Source of the DNA: Cyanoderma ruficeps
Taxonomy: Eukaryota > Chordata > Aves > Passeriformes > Timaliidae
NCBI GenBank assembly: GCA_008694505.1
Contig: VZDJ01000219.1
Location: forward strand, 10,716,350-10,780,349
Length of the DNA stretch: 64,000 nucleotides
Reading direction: 5' to 3'
The position numbers and the translations under genes are program-made. The notes under the pieces are model-generated. The model had not been told where the DNA came from. It saw only the letters and a list, made by a program, of their open reading frames with translations, and ran no database searches. Shown here one piece after another: positions 22,813 through 36,200 of the stretch (position 1 is its first letter; every line of letters begins with the position of its first letter).

Positions 22813-25435
22813 CTGCTGCACTGCAGGGTGAGGGTCCTAAAAGGGCAGAGGTGTTTTGATGGGACAGCAAAACTGGAACCCAGCGTTGCAGATCAAAGAA
22901 AGGTAAAATGGCTTTTTTTTTACAGAGAAGTGTTTACCTTCTCACTGCCTGCTCTTCCTGACCCATAAAGGCTGCCAACTGTGGTGTCAAGCTGATAAAA
23001 TGTTCACACAGCTCTAGCCAGAGCAATGAACTATAACCAAAATAACTGAGGGATGCTTGGGTTTTTTCCCTCGGCTTTTGCCAAGAATTCAAGCAAAAGA
23101 GTAAAAAGGTATTTTTCTCACCAGTGTCATTTTCTACTCCCAAAATCCATTTGTATGACCCTGTCTGTCTTACCTTTGGGGTGCTGGTTATTACAGGTCA
23201 AGAATGAAACACAGCCTTGGCTTCAGTTCTATAATTTTCATCATAGATAGTCCTGTGCAGCCTGTGTACCTTAGAGATGTGATAACCAGATATTTCTTCT
23301 GCTGATGGCTGATTGCTCATCTGAGTAAACTGGAATAATTCAGGGGAAGTCTTAGGTTTCCTTTAGAAGTAGAACAAAGCATTTTGCATTGAGTGCAAAA
23401 TCATTTGCGTTAAGTGATGAGATTACTAGTCAAAGCAGAATGAAAACTGTATTTTTTGGGAGAGATGTAATTTATTGTTTTATTTTTTTCAAGCTGCTGA
23501 CATGACGTGAGAGTTGCTAATGCAGTCTGGAGTACAAATGATCTGCAAAATTCCCTGATAACTACCTGGGAATTCATATTCCATCAGCAACTTCTATGTT
23601 ATCACAAATGAGACAGCTTGAAAGGCACTTGTTGCGTTTTGTATTGCATGCAAAAGTCATTTACACTTCAAATGAACTAGCCTAGATTATTTCTGATGGT
23701 TTTCTTCTGCACAGCTTTCATAAGCAATGGAACAATGCTGAATTACTACTCTATAACATTTAACAAGAATCACAGGGTGAGGAGATGTGGCAAATAAAAA
23801 ACCCGGTGAAGCTGCTTAGCAGCTGGGATTGTAAAAACAGGGCTTCAAGTCAGATTGGGATGTCTGATCACCTCTGAAAATTAACAAATGTTGAGATTTT
23901 AATTGTAATCTGTTTTTCTGCTCTGATAGCCGAGCTCAGAGGGTGAATGTGTGTTTGTCTCGTGCACCCCCAGGCTCAGCCCCAGTGGCTGGTTTCCATC
24001 CAGTGTGAATGGTCAGAGGCGTGAATTCAGGAGTGGAGCAGAGAGAGGGGGGATGAGCATAGAGTTTGGTCTTCATCCTGGAGGTGAAATAAACTTAAGG
24101 GAGTCTCTCCAAAGCTCCAGGGCTCAATTCTCAGCTGTTGTAAACCAGCAGAGTTCAGTATAACTGAGGCTGAGGGTCTGTCCGTGTGACTTTATCTGTG
24201 CCGTGTACAGCAGCTGATGAAATACAAATGCTCGTTGAGGTGATGTGTGTAAGGATGAAGCAGGAGTGTGCCTAAAAGCCTTGAAATCTCCAGGTTGTTC
24301 AATTCCTGCTATTTATCTCCCCATCACCATTCCAGTATCGCTGTATTAATCTGGAAAGCTCTCCATGCTGAATATGATGAATGTACAGAGGTCCAAAAAG
24401 GCCTGGAGTGCTCATGGCTGCGATGTTAAAGATAATTATATGGTGTTTGTAGTCCAGATGCAATCCTGGAAAGCATGAAAACAGCTTTGGGATGTACAGT
24501 CATCATGCTAGGAGAGGTCAGCAGGAGGTAGATGCTCACAAACTAATTGGACTTCTGGGATTCTGTTTTAAGGAATGCCTTCATATAAAACAATGTATGT
24601 AAGCGGGATGTGCTGCTCGGTTATTTCCTAAACTGACAGTTGTTTTAAGATAAGAGATGTTTTTATTTCACTGAAACCCTTTTTCTCCAAGTCCAAAAGA
24701 GCCTGGAAACTATTATCTCATGGAAAAATACCTTGGGGTATGTGTGTGGAAAAGGTGATGTGTTCTGCAGTGCTGGCAGGGTCACCCTGCCTGCCTCAGT
24801 CTCCTTTCCGAATGCTGTTTGTGAAGGAGAAAAACTGGCTTGAAATGCAGAGGATGTGAGTGGCTGTGGGTTTTATCTAGCACGGTACAAAGTGGCCCAT
24901 CGTGAATTGAGGAAGGTGTTGCTACCTGGGGGAGCCTCTTCATCCTCCCCGTGTGGCTGGAGCGATAGGAATGCTGTGTGTTGACTTTTAATGAATATTC
25001 ATCAGCTGTGTGTGTCGCGGGGGTGGCTTTATGGCCTGTCACTGCAGCCTTATCTTCGGCGTTAGGGAGAGGAGGGAGCTGCTGGGTTTGGTGTCTGATG
25101 TTGGGCAGGGTAAAATACCTCACCCTGTGAGCCTGGGAGGGCCAAAGCTTGTGGGTGCCGAAAGGGAGCCCTGCGCTGCTCAGAGAATACCAAACAGGGA
25201 GTGCCCAAGGACAAGCAAACGTAGGAAAATAAAAAGGAATCCTGAGTAGGCAGTAAATACTGTGCTTAGGAGGCTTCTCTTCTCATCCCCTGAATTTATG
25301 GCCTCAGTGCCTACACTTTCCATCTTGCATCACTGTTCTGGGTCTGCCTAGGTGATTGTGTGCTGACCTTTTTCATGGTTTATAACTCTTGCATGCCAGG
25401 ATAGTGCTAATAGGGTTGTGGGACACATTTTAAAG

Positions 25436-25456
25436 CCCCCCCCCCAACCCCCCCCC
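25436..25456. repeat. Poly-C low-complexity tract (C10-AA-C9)
   Basis: Ten C, two A, nine C. The minus strand is therefore G9-TT-G10, which can in principle form a G-quadruplex, and the plus strand an i-motif. The site is isolated and no promoter features accompany it. Confidence 0.9.
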
Positions 25457-26369
25457 AAGGTTGTTTTGTTGTTTTTATTTCCTGTGATAGGGTTACCCAT
25501 TCCCAGCTGGTCTCTACTTGCCTCTGAAAGGCCTTTCATGATTCCCAGTGCCATTCCAGAAACACCTGTCCTTGAGATGTCTGGACACATTTGGGTTCTG
25601 CCATCTTAGGCAGAGCTCTGAGTTTTGGGAGCTAAGTGGGGATCCTGCTGCTGGCTTTTATTGGGATTCATGTTCTCTGGACTTACGTCTGTAAGATTTG
25701 ATAGTCCGGCCTAAACTCCTTGTCTGGGTGTCCCTTCCAGTGCGTGGGCAGAGGTGGCTGCAGGTGCTGTGTGTGTTGAACACCGTCTCTCTTCTCACTG
25801 TTGGGCGTGACCAGTGTGTTGGTTACTGGGAAAACGACACCAAAGCGTCCCTACTCTTCCCTCCTGGGCCTCACCTGCTCTGGCACAAAGTGCAGGGCAA
25901 AATAAATTTAAACCAGAAAGTTCATCATGAAACAAGATCACGCCACTGGATATCCCCCCAGCCTTGTGTAATGCAGACACGCACTGTCCTTGTTGTGGAG
26001 AGGGAGGTGCTGGGGTGAAGAACAGAAGAATGGAAAGAAAATTGCCTCCATAAAGCAGTTACTGAGGTGGATGAGCCACATGTGACATGTCATACTTGGC
26101 CTGTTCATCAAAATAGGTTTCACTGTGACATTGTTGACCGGATAACTTTGCATCTCAGCTGATTATGCCCTTTCTTTTCCTACTACCTTGTATTTGGATA
26201 AAAATGTGCCTTTTTTTCTTTTTTTTCCCTTTGGATTAACAGCAAATCACCGCTTCTTTGTTAGGTGATTGAGGTTTTAATTTTCCATGCTGAAATCACC
26301 CAGCAGCTGTTTAAATGAAAAATCTGTTTTGTAAGAAAAACAGAACAACCGAAAAATTACCAGTAGCTA

Positions 26370-26650
26370 AAAAGTACTCGCAGCATCTGTTGTTTAACTG
26401 TATCCATGTTGCAATTAACAACAAACTGTAATAACATATCAGCATTTAGCTCCATTAATTTTATTTCTTTTTTTTATATTACTTTATTATTCTTTCAAAT
26501 GGGTTCTGCAGAAGTACAAAAGATACTAACAATACTTAATAAAAACGAATAGGCGAATATATAAGCTTATTATAATTTTCTGCAAAGTCTGTTGGAGATG
26601 TAAAATTTTTCTTAAAGAAATTGATAGAAAATTATAACACTTCCAGAAAA
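26370..26650. other. AT-rich block, possible conserved non-coding element
   Basis: Dense in unpaired AT motifs, with cores such as CAATTAAC, CATTAATTTTATTT and TAAAAACGAATAGG. It lacks any repeat-family signature. Conservation cannot be judged from one sequence. Confidence 0.25.
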
Positions 26651-27820
26651 AAAGGTATATGAGCAATGATTAGACTCACACCTGTTCAGCCACTAAAACT
26701 TAATTGCTTGTGATTTTGTGTTTGAGGGCTCCATATTTCACTCCTGTCGTGCTGTTCAATTTGCAGTCTCTGTATTATTATTATTTTCTTATTTCTCGCT
26801 TGCACGTGGCTCCAGACAGGTGTTCTTTGAGTCATTACAGTTCAATATCATATCAGCCCCTGAATTTATGTTTAAAGCTGTTTCAAATCAGTGTAAACTT
26901 AGATAAGTGGTGGAGACATCTCCTCAGGCACGTTCCCAGCCCCTTGCCCTGCTGTGGAAGGACATGGTTGCAGGCTCACAGGTCTGACTCATCTCTTGCC
27001 TCTGGCAGTAATTTAGCTAATTAGCTCAAATATACCACCTGAACTCAGATGAACTCCTGTGTGCAGGTAAAATCTGGGGCTCTCAGTTTTATGCGCTGCT
27101 GACATCAGTGTGTGCAGGGTCTGACTGACTGTAATTTTTCTAATTTTTGAAGCAGAACTTGTGAACAGGACCCATTCCATGTATTCCACAGGCAGACAAT
27201 TGATTGAATAGTTCAGTCAGTTAGTGCTTAGATACATCTGCAGAAATATCCTCTCCACAAAGATGATGCATCAAGTGGAGACACTTAAGCTGGTGCTCTG
27301 GTTTTTACTTTTTCCTTTTTTCCTTTTTTTTCTTTTGTGCGTGGTGGGAAGACGATACATCGTGTGTACACGCCTCCGTGTTCCACAGGATTAAGTGCAA
27401 GGTCTGTATATAAATGCAGCTAATGAAATTGGGGACCGTGTGGCCTCCAACCATTTAAAATAATGGCATGAGCAATCTCACTGCATTACCTTTGAGTGGA
27501 GGCAGTTCATGCTAAAGTGCTGGTTCCCTCAGGAGCCAGGGAGCCCTGATTGAATCTTACTTGCAGAATGGCCAGTGAAGAGAAGTTTGTTGCAGGGCAG
27601 ATGACAGCTCTGACTCAACAGAAACTGCAGGGCTCAGGGGAAGGGCTGCCTCGAGCCTGTTAATGCATTTTTCTTTCTCTTTCATTGCTGTCTTGCAAGT
27701 TTTGCAGCAAAGGCATGTGTCCTGTGTTCATGTTTCCCTGAGGCAGAGGTGCAGTGGTGCCAGAGATGCTGCTCTCCTCTGGCTTTGGGCTTTCTCCTGC
27801 CAGCTCTGTGGTCCAGAGCA

Positions 27821-30800
27821 GATAGTTCCTTTAAGAGGAACTATTAATGAATTAACTAAGCAGTATTAATTAATCAATTAATGTTGGTTCTCCAGTATTA
27901 AAAACTCCATCCTGTCTTCCGGCATACTTTTAGAAGGAGACTACTTTAAATTGGTGGGAATTTTCTTGACTACCACGAGGTCCTTGTAGCAAAGAGGATG
28001 ACCAGCTCATTAAGCAAGCAGCTCTCCTTTTTTATCCTGTTGTAATGCGTTTCAAAACACGGAAGTTGTTGGGAGACGCTTAACAAATGAGTTTTGACAC
28101 AGGTTGATGAGCTGATGTGTGCTCTGCTGCAATCTGTGTGTCTGGAGCGGTGCCCATGGTTGGCGGGGTGTTGTTTCTGTGAGGAGACAGACAGACCATC
28201 CCCTCGTGGCCACTTGGCAAGGAGAACTTCCTTTCTCACCACCGCTGGTGAATAGTGTGGGCATGAGAAGCTGAAAATACGTGATGCTCCTGCCTTTGGC
28301 TCGGGATTCACTGTGGATCCTAAGGCTGCTTTCTGTTCCTGCAGGAAAAGCTCCTGGGGACTATTTCAGCACTCTGGGGGAGTTGCTGTGCACCAACCAC
28401 CAGCATAAAACATTCCCTGGTTTTGCAGAGGAAAAATAAAATTGCTTCAGACAAAGGGCTGTAATATTTGAATGGAAATACATCTGAAGCTGCAGCTGCA
28501 TGCATATCAGGACAGGACAGTGCTTGACTATAGCCATGAGGACTGAAGTGAGCTCACAATTCAGGAGAACACTACAGAAATGGGCTTGCAGGGTACTGGC
28601 CTGTATCGAGAGGAAACAGGGCTTCTGCAAGACAAATAACAATTCCCAAATGCTTATCTAGCACAAACACATTGAGCAAAATAAAGTTGACTCTTTCAAG
28701 TGAACATTTCACGCTGATGAGAAAATCTGGTGACGTCTTCAGTGATGGAAAATAACCGGAAAAAGGGAAATTTGAGAGGGAGAGAGGAGTAGAGCTGGAG
28801 ATGCAAATCTAGAAGAGAGACAAATCAGCTGCAGCTTTTTCCAGGCTCTCTTCACCCCTCTTCCATCCCTGTGGGATTGTGGGCAAGAGCTCATGTGATG
28901 TGGGCAGCAGCTGAATGGAGCAGCAAGGTGTGTGTGCTGGACCTCCATCCCCTGGACACAATGGATCACTCTGCCCTGTCTTGTCACCGTGGTTGCTAAC
29001 TTTGTATTTTCTGTAGTGACACTGTGCAAGGCAGCCTCGGCCTTTGGAGAAACTCTGGCTATTCTTTTCTTTATCTCCAGAAATAACCCTCTGCACATCC
29101 GGGATCAGTCGGAGGCTGCCTTTTATGTGCGGCTTTTCCCAGCCTTCCCACAGTTTTACAGGCATATAATAATTTTACCAAAGGAAACGTTGCAAATCCA
29201 AGGAATTCAGAGTTAAGCTTAAGTACATCATAAACCTCAATGAGAGGGTTATTTTGCTGTACTGTTCTATCATATTGGGGAATTAATTTATCAGAAGTGC
29301 AAGAGGAGGTTGGTGCTTCTCTCTCCCACGTAGCTTAGAAATATATGGGTGAATGTAATGGTGCTTCTCAATTTTCTGGAATTGGAGTGTGATGGGATTT
29401 TTTGAGAATACTGAAGGACTCCCACTTCTATGTGTTTTATTGAAAAAGGCACGTGAACAGTGTCCCACAAAGGTGGTTTGCAGAGCCTTGTGTTTCACTG
29501 CCAAGCTCGAAGCTTTCAGCCTTGAGATTCCCTTTGCAATTTGTGGAGGGAGAAGGAACACCTGGAAAAACTTGTGACGTTCTGAATGTAGGGGATGTAG
29601 TTTTTTGGTTCAGTTAGCCTGGCACACTCACTGAGGTAAAATCATGATGGTACATGTCACGTGCTGGTGTGTGGACAATATTGCATTTGAATGCCACTTG
29701 AAAAATGTGATGGTTCTAGTGCATAATTACAAATTATCTCACGCTTTTATAATTAGCTTTGCCTGGATAAAATGTAATAAAAGGCAATATTTGTCCTCAT
29801 GTGAGACAGTTGCTCAGTTTAATTTCAGCTGTGATGAAGAGCTCATTTTGCTTCTAAGTTTCTTTCCAGTTTAGTTTCTTTTGCCTTTGAAGATGTGATT
29901 GCTGCTGATTTGGGGGATCACTTGGAATTCCTGTCTTGTGAGAGGCAGGGCAGAACACTGAGTAATACAAAGACTCTTGAAGCTGATTCACCCTCTCAGA
30001 TCATTTTAGGATTTGGATTTCACTTGTGTTAATGACAAGAACTATGCATAAAATACATCTCTGAACTGGTTCTAAGTTTGGTGTGGCTTGAATCTGAGCT
30101 TTGGGTTCAAACCTGCTCAAACGATTAAGTTTTGAGTTATTAATAACTTTTTTTACTAATAAATTTAAAAGAGATGGAAATATAATCCACTATCCATATA
30201 ATCTGCTACTGTCAGTTTGAATATTTGTAACATTTAGCACGCCATGCTGCAAATGAACTTGGGAGTTGGGGCTGAAAGATTCCGTGTTTCTGTCTTTCTT
30301 CTCTCATCTGGGCAGGTAATCCCCCACTAACGCCATGAATTTAAATATTAAGCCTAGATCAGATCCCAAAGCTTTCATCTTTTCTGTTTGTGTAAAGGCT
30401 TCATTTTGATCTGATGGAAAGGTCATAACTCAGGGCAGCAGTTTCCCATCAGTGTCTTTCGGGTGGACTCACCTTTCACTCTGTCGTGTTTTGTGGTTTC
30501 CTCCCATTTCACACTGCTTGGTTTCCGATCTTCCCTCTGTCCTTCCTTTGCAACCATCTACTTTATTTTAATCTTCTTGACAGGACCCTCTTATCAGTTC
30601 TTGCCAAGCTCCATTTAACCAGGTCTGCCTTGAGCAGATTTGTCTTTCTGCTTTCCGATTTCTCTACAGGACACGCTGTGAACGAGCCCCAAGCTCCCAG
30701 CAAAATGTATTTTTTTGATAATTTTAGGCTCTTGCACCGAAGTTTCTGTTCTCCTGGGATTATGAAACCTGGACGTGGCCATGGGTGGGAAGATCTGTTG

Positions 30801-33167
30801 TTTCTGTCCTCTGCTCTACCTCCAAACCCAGTCCTGGCCTCTGCCAGTCTGAGACTTCCTCTGTTGTAGCAAAAAAAAACCCAAAAAAAACAAACCAAAA
30901 ACCCAAACGCCCACAAAAAACTTTGCCTTGTGCCTCCTGCTGAATTCGCCCCGTTTGTTTCAAAGACCAGGCTGGCCACTGGCTCTGTTGGAGTAGTAGA
31001 AAATGATTTTGTAGCAGTGAATTATTGCAGGGCAGGTGGCCAGCAGCCTCTGTCTGAAGCCTCTTTTTTGGAGCATGTGAAGATTTATGGGCAGCTCCAG
31101 CAAGTGCTGAGTGTGCTGGTGTGTGTTGGGCCAGCTCACGGCGCTGCACGTGGAAACATCTGAGCCCAAGCTCTTCTTCAATAACTGAAATACATTCCTT
31201 GGGGAGCCTGACGTGGTCAAAATGTTGGGTTGTTTTTTGTTTGGGGTTTTTTAAGCATCTAAAAATACCATATACTGAAAAGGATATATGAAAATGAGAG
31301 CATTTATGTTTTCTTTTTCTCATTTTTTTAAAATTCAGAATTAGAGGCTGTTTAATTTTTTTTCTCCCTTGTGGCTGAATCTTTCACAGCAAAGAATTGC
31401 ACTTTCTCTCCTAATTCTCCTCATTTCACATATAGCTTTGAGTGATAATTTCCATCCTTCCTTGATAAATAACAAATTTTCATTTCAGGACACATTTGAA
31501 TGCTATTTTAAAATAAAATTGATTTTCCATTTGTATGTAATTAAATTGTGTGGTCAGAAGGAAATTGTAGTGGAATAACAAACCTGATGTTTTTTCCTCT
31601 TTTTGTGTGTGTACTTAAAAAACAAAAGTAATCAAAACCACTAGCAAAATATTGATGGAAAGGAAACTGTAGTCTCTGATGCTGCAAGGGACAAAGACTT
31701 GTTTTTTATTCTGTCAAAAGAGAGAGGTCACTCTGAGACTCTGGCACTGAAGTTGCCTTGTGTGATATAGATTTTGAAATTGCAGTGTGATTCCTCACTT
31801 TTTAATAAGCAGAGAAGTGCAGGAGAACTTTCACAAATTAGCACCACTATCCAGTGATCTCTGGGGGGGTGAAAAGGGAGGAATACCTTATGAGAGTAGG
31901 ATGATTAATCAGCCAAAACACTGTATCATTTAAAAAAATCTCTGATGTGGAGTTGTGTTTAAAGCACGTCTCAACTGGTGACATCCACACTTGTTTTTAT
32001 TGTGTTAAACTATTATGTTTATTTATTATGTTTGTTATGTTGTAATCCATTAAAAGGTATATAACGGGCTGCTCTTCAGTTCTAGTTGTATCCTAGTAGC
32101 TGTTTTCTTTATTAGTATAAATATTAGTTGTGAGAGGGCAAGCGTGCTTTAAATTTCTCTTCATTCCAAAGTCTGTAATTAGCTGAAGTTTATAAAGGGG
32201 AAAACGCTGCATTTGGGCTGTGGTTTCCCTTCCTCGTGGCCCAGCATTTGGCCAGAGCAGCCTGTCGTGGTCCAGCAGCAGTGGAATGTTTTGTACGTGT
32301 CATATTTTGCGTATTCAGAGCCGTCTAGCAATAATGTCAAACTTTCACCTCAGTGTGACCAGATAATGGGCAAGTGCACTATGGTAAAACATATACTTCC
32401 TTCTATCATGAATGTGAGCTTTCTCTTTCTCCAGTTTCCCCTCAAAAAAGAAAAAAACCCAAACCCAAATGAACAACGAAAAGATCTTTTTGTGTGTTTT
32501 GGCACAAGGAAGTTGCTGAGGTGCATTGGGTCAGCCCACAAGCTTGTTTGTTCCTATGCAGTGCAAGGTCTGCCCTGATTTTGGGTGGCTAAAGATACCT
32601 GCCTGTTCTGAGTTTCATTGCATCTTCTTTTCCTGCACCCCGAAAAATGGAGACTTTAAAATCATTTCACCTGCACAACTTGTAAATTACATTAGGATTG
32701 GTCTCTGAGCTAACATTGGATCTTGTTAGGTGTTTGATTTGAACACATTTTATGTGTGAAAACATGCCAGAAAGTCTTGAACTTGAAGAAAAAGACGTGC
32801 TTTCTGCAATTCAAGTAATAACTGAGCCCTTTGTGGATGATACTGGTTCAGTATCAGGCAGCAGCAGCCTGGCCCTCACCCTGCCGGCTGAGATTGTGGA
32901 TTGGCTCTTCTGAACCTGTCACAGTCAGAAGCTCACTGCAATTAAAGTCCCAAATGTTTAATGAGATGCAGGCAGATAATATTGTCTGGCATTTTAGATA
33001 ATACTCAAGATGTGGAAAAGCTTCAAGAGGAATTATTGGCTATTCCTGTTGAGGACAGTGATTGGTGAGGGGATGCAGCTGCATCCCAGTGGGGTGAGTG
33101 CCACTCCTTCCCTCACCCTGTCTGGCATTGCTGGCTTGGACCAAATGCCTGGGGAAGTGGCACATCA
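27821..33167. other. Anonymous non-coding stretch
   Basis: No gene recognised. It holds an AT-rich TAATTAATCAATTAAT patch near 27870-27890, an A-rich run with interspersed CCC at about 30868-30925, and a T/G-rich run at about 31228-31252 in the opposite sense. Open frames up to 187 codons on the minus strand (30760-31323) run through the A-rich tract and are judged spurious. Sequence at 30107-30117 resembles a tRNA B box but has no A box. Confidence 0.55.
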
Positions 33168-33263
33168 CAGCCATCTGCAGAAATGACATGGCTGTGATTC
33201 TCTGCCTCCTGGGGCTGTGTGAGAATAAATCTGATGATGATGAGGTGCTTATGGGCACAGCAG
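33168..33263 (+). repeat. MIR-like ancient SINE, 3' half
   Basis: CATCTGCAGAAATGACATGG, then TCTGCCTCCTGGGGCTGTGT and GAGAATAAATCTGATGATGA, then GAGGTGCTTATGGGCACAG. This follows the MIR 3' half 'catctgtaaaatgggga... tacctcctagggttgtgtgaggattaaatgagataat... aagtgcttagcacag'. The order and spacing are right over about 95 bases. Divergence is high, as expected for a fossil of this age. Confidence 0.5.
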
Positions 33264-36200
33264 TAAGAGGGCCAAAGGAGGCTCTTCAGACAGGGACGTG
33301 GGAAGGGGCTGGGAGCAGAGCCTGGAAAGTGACTTTGTTTTTTTTAAAGCAGCTGAAATTTGCATGCAGGAAGTTTGTACCCACACAGCGAGATTAAAAT
33401 TGCTGCCTCTCTCCTCTGACAAAATTGTTCCTGTTCCTTCAGCACTGCCCTGTGTCTGTGTCTTGGGAAAATCAAGCAGTGCATTTTGCCGACTGCCTCG
33501 TGCCGGTTCCTCCGGCTGCCACCTCGGCCCTGCAGAGGAGCCAATCTTTCTCCCTGAGAAATCTGAGTGTTAATAATTTCTGGCAAGTGTTGTGCTGAAG
33601 CAGACGATTCTCTAACACCAGCCAGGCGTGTTGAGGAGTTACACTGGACAGGGCAAGGAAAACACTTCATTCATGTTTGAATTCCTCACCTCTCCACAGC
33701 CTCCCAGGGCAGCCGTGTGAGCCAGGGCAGATCCATTTCACACTGATGCTTTCCCTTGGAAATGCCTCTGGTGATGGTCTAGTGATGGCTGCTGTTTTCT
33801 GTGAGAATACCCCCTGGCTTGAGATTCAATAGTTGTTAAAATTTTTTCCTGCTTTTTTCAAAGGTGAATGAAAGTGGTAAGGATATCCAGATTTAATCTT
33901 GCCTCATGATGGGCCATCTGTTCCCTAGTGTCACTTGGTCAATGGGAACTGTAGGCCAGGTATATTCATTTGGGCATATTCAGGATATTTATTTGGTAAA
34001 TGTAAGCCTGGTTAGTTATTTTGTTGTTAGGGTTTTTTTAAATCAGACCTTGCCCTCAGTATTTCTACCTACTTTTTTTTTTCTCCAATGTTTTTAAGCT
34101 GTTTCGCAAACAGATGTTAGAAATTGGATTGACTGGGAAAAACAAAAAAAGATTTATGATAAAGGAAAAGTTTTGACTGTGTTTCCAGAACTGTTTTATT
34201 TATGTCATTGGGGAAAGAAAAGCAAGGTGGGCTAAATATTCCAGCATTTCCTTGTGCTGTTTTTCCATTTAGAAAGAAAGGTTGGTTTAGAGCTAAGTCT
34301 CATGCGGAGTTTCTGGTGCGTGCCTGATCTCCGCAGGGATTTCCTGAGTGTGGTTGTTCATGCTACATAAGGATCTCTATTCCATGACAGACAGGAGATG
34401 TGTGAGAAATTAGAATCTGTGCCATGAGAATATCATTAACTACGCTGCTTGCATCTGGGAAGACCTTTTCTGCTCTTTGGGGACGACATCCGAGAGCTCT
34501 GCCCTATTGATTCGCCTCTCAAGCTGAAGCTGCCGTGGGGTCAGCAGGTGTGTGTGGGCTCAGGGATAACGAGCTGCTGGATCCCACTTAATCCACAGGA
34601 GCTGACTCTGGGTAAATATGAGGCAGCTCAAGGCTGCTTGACTTGGGTTTAGGAACATATTTGTAATCACAAATATCTTTTTAATATCAACATTTTCTAG
34701 GCCAAGGAGCTTCAAGGGTTTGTGGAACTGTTTCAGAGCTCCATTTCGTCGTGTTAAGTAGGATATAAACACCAAATCAAGTGTCTTTTAATCTTTGTTT
34801 ACAGTTCAAGGGATGTTTTTGTAATGGATACTCTTAAAAATTGTTGAAAGCAGTAGAATAGTTCTGTTTTTAAAGTATAAAACATAACATATTCCATGCA
34901 AGAAGAGATCAACACAGTGCTGTTTAATGCCGTGTAAATATTTGTCTATAAATAGAATAATCCTTTTTTAAACAAATAACTCCGAGGAGAGTAGTTTTAC
35001 TTTGTGCAGAGATTGTGCATGTAATAGTTTTCAACTACCCGTTTAGCGGTGCATTCAGATTGTAATTTTATTTGCCTGAATTGTACCAGGGACAATGGCA
35101 GAGGAAGCTGCCAGCCCTGCTCACTACATGAAAACAGCAGTTCAGACACTCACGGGTATTTTGCCAACGACACTTTCCCTGTCTTCCCTTTCTCTTTCTA
35201 ATGGATCCCTGATTGAAATGATTGTCCAGTTTTCAGGACCTTTTGTGGCAGTTTATGCTTCTCTAACAGGTTTCTTATGAGGTTAGGAAAGCTGTAAAGT
35301 GAGATCAAATTTCACTAAGGAAAAGAATATTATTTCCCAGATAAACTAACTTTTTAAAATAATGAGATGTCAAGATGCCCTGCGCTCTAAAACGGATGCC
35401 CTTTAGATATCTAGAATGAACTAGCATTTGTGTTTAATGATACTTAATTTTTATTTCCTTCTTTTTATTTAGAACGAGTGAAATGACACATTGCTGTGAT
35501 ATTTCCAGATTGCTGCATTATTCTTACAAGGTGGAAAGGTGCTTCATATTTCCCCTGGCAGTCCTGAAAAACCATTGTTCATGATATCAATTCAAAATAA
35601 TTTTTCCTAAACACGTGTAGGAGTAAATCTGTGCAGCAGAGGCACTTTCAGAGATCAGGAGCCAGCTTTCTGCACAAGGTTCCCCCATGCCCAAGCAGAA
35701 TAAAAGAAGTGATTGATGCCTGAGCTGAGTTATTTGGGTTTTTTATTTCTTCTCCTTCCTATAATTTCCTCTTGCTCTCACCTTATGCCATGCAAGGTGC
35801 TAGTGAAACAGCTGTCCTGGGATCTAATATGAGATATTTTCTCAGCACATGGTGGGAGTTTTGACTTGGGGTGTGCCTTGGATACCAACAGCTTCAACTG
35901 CTGCTGTGGAATAGAGATGTTGGGATGACTGGAGGGAGACCCAGTGGGGCATACCCCAAAGACAGAATCCACTTCCTGGGATGCTTCTCCTCCTTCAAAC
36001 CGAGAGGATTTCCCAAATCCATTCTTTTATTTTTATTGGTGTTAAAGAATAACTGTTAGCACTGAAAACCAGGTCTGTAACATGAGCTTTGAAACAATTC
36101 ACATCCTGAAAACGAAGTGTGAGCTGGAGCTGGTAGATCAAAGCCCAGCAGTGAGTGCTGGTGAGGGACAGAGAGGGCAGGACACGCACAGGGACACAGC

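Larger units (their letters stand above)
22813..27820. other. Anonymous non-coding stretch
   Basis: No gene recognised. It contains T-rich runs at about 26209-26229 and a pyrimidine run at about 27308-27335, plus the C-tract and AT-rich block listed separately. A patch at 27415-27500 (GCAGCTAATGAAATTGGGG, CAACCATTTAAAATAATGGC) has the mixed look of conserved non-coding sequence, but that is only an impression. Confidence 0.55.

Noticed and set aside
22345..22821. 158-codon and 120-codon minus-strand frames
   Set aside because: They cross into an LTR-like fragment, overlap each other in different frames and resemble no protein.
30107..30117. tRNA B-box-like GGTTCAAACC
   Set aside because: No A box at the right distance and no cloverleaf could be drawn.
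30760..31323. 187-codon minus-strand open frame
   Set aside because: It runs through an A-rich low-complexity tract (read as poly-Phe/aromatic on the minus strand) and has no recognisable domain.
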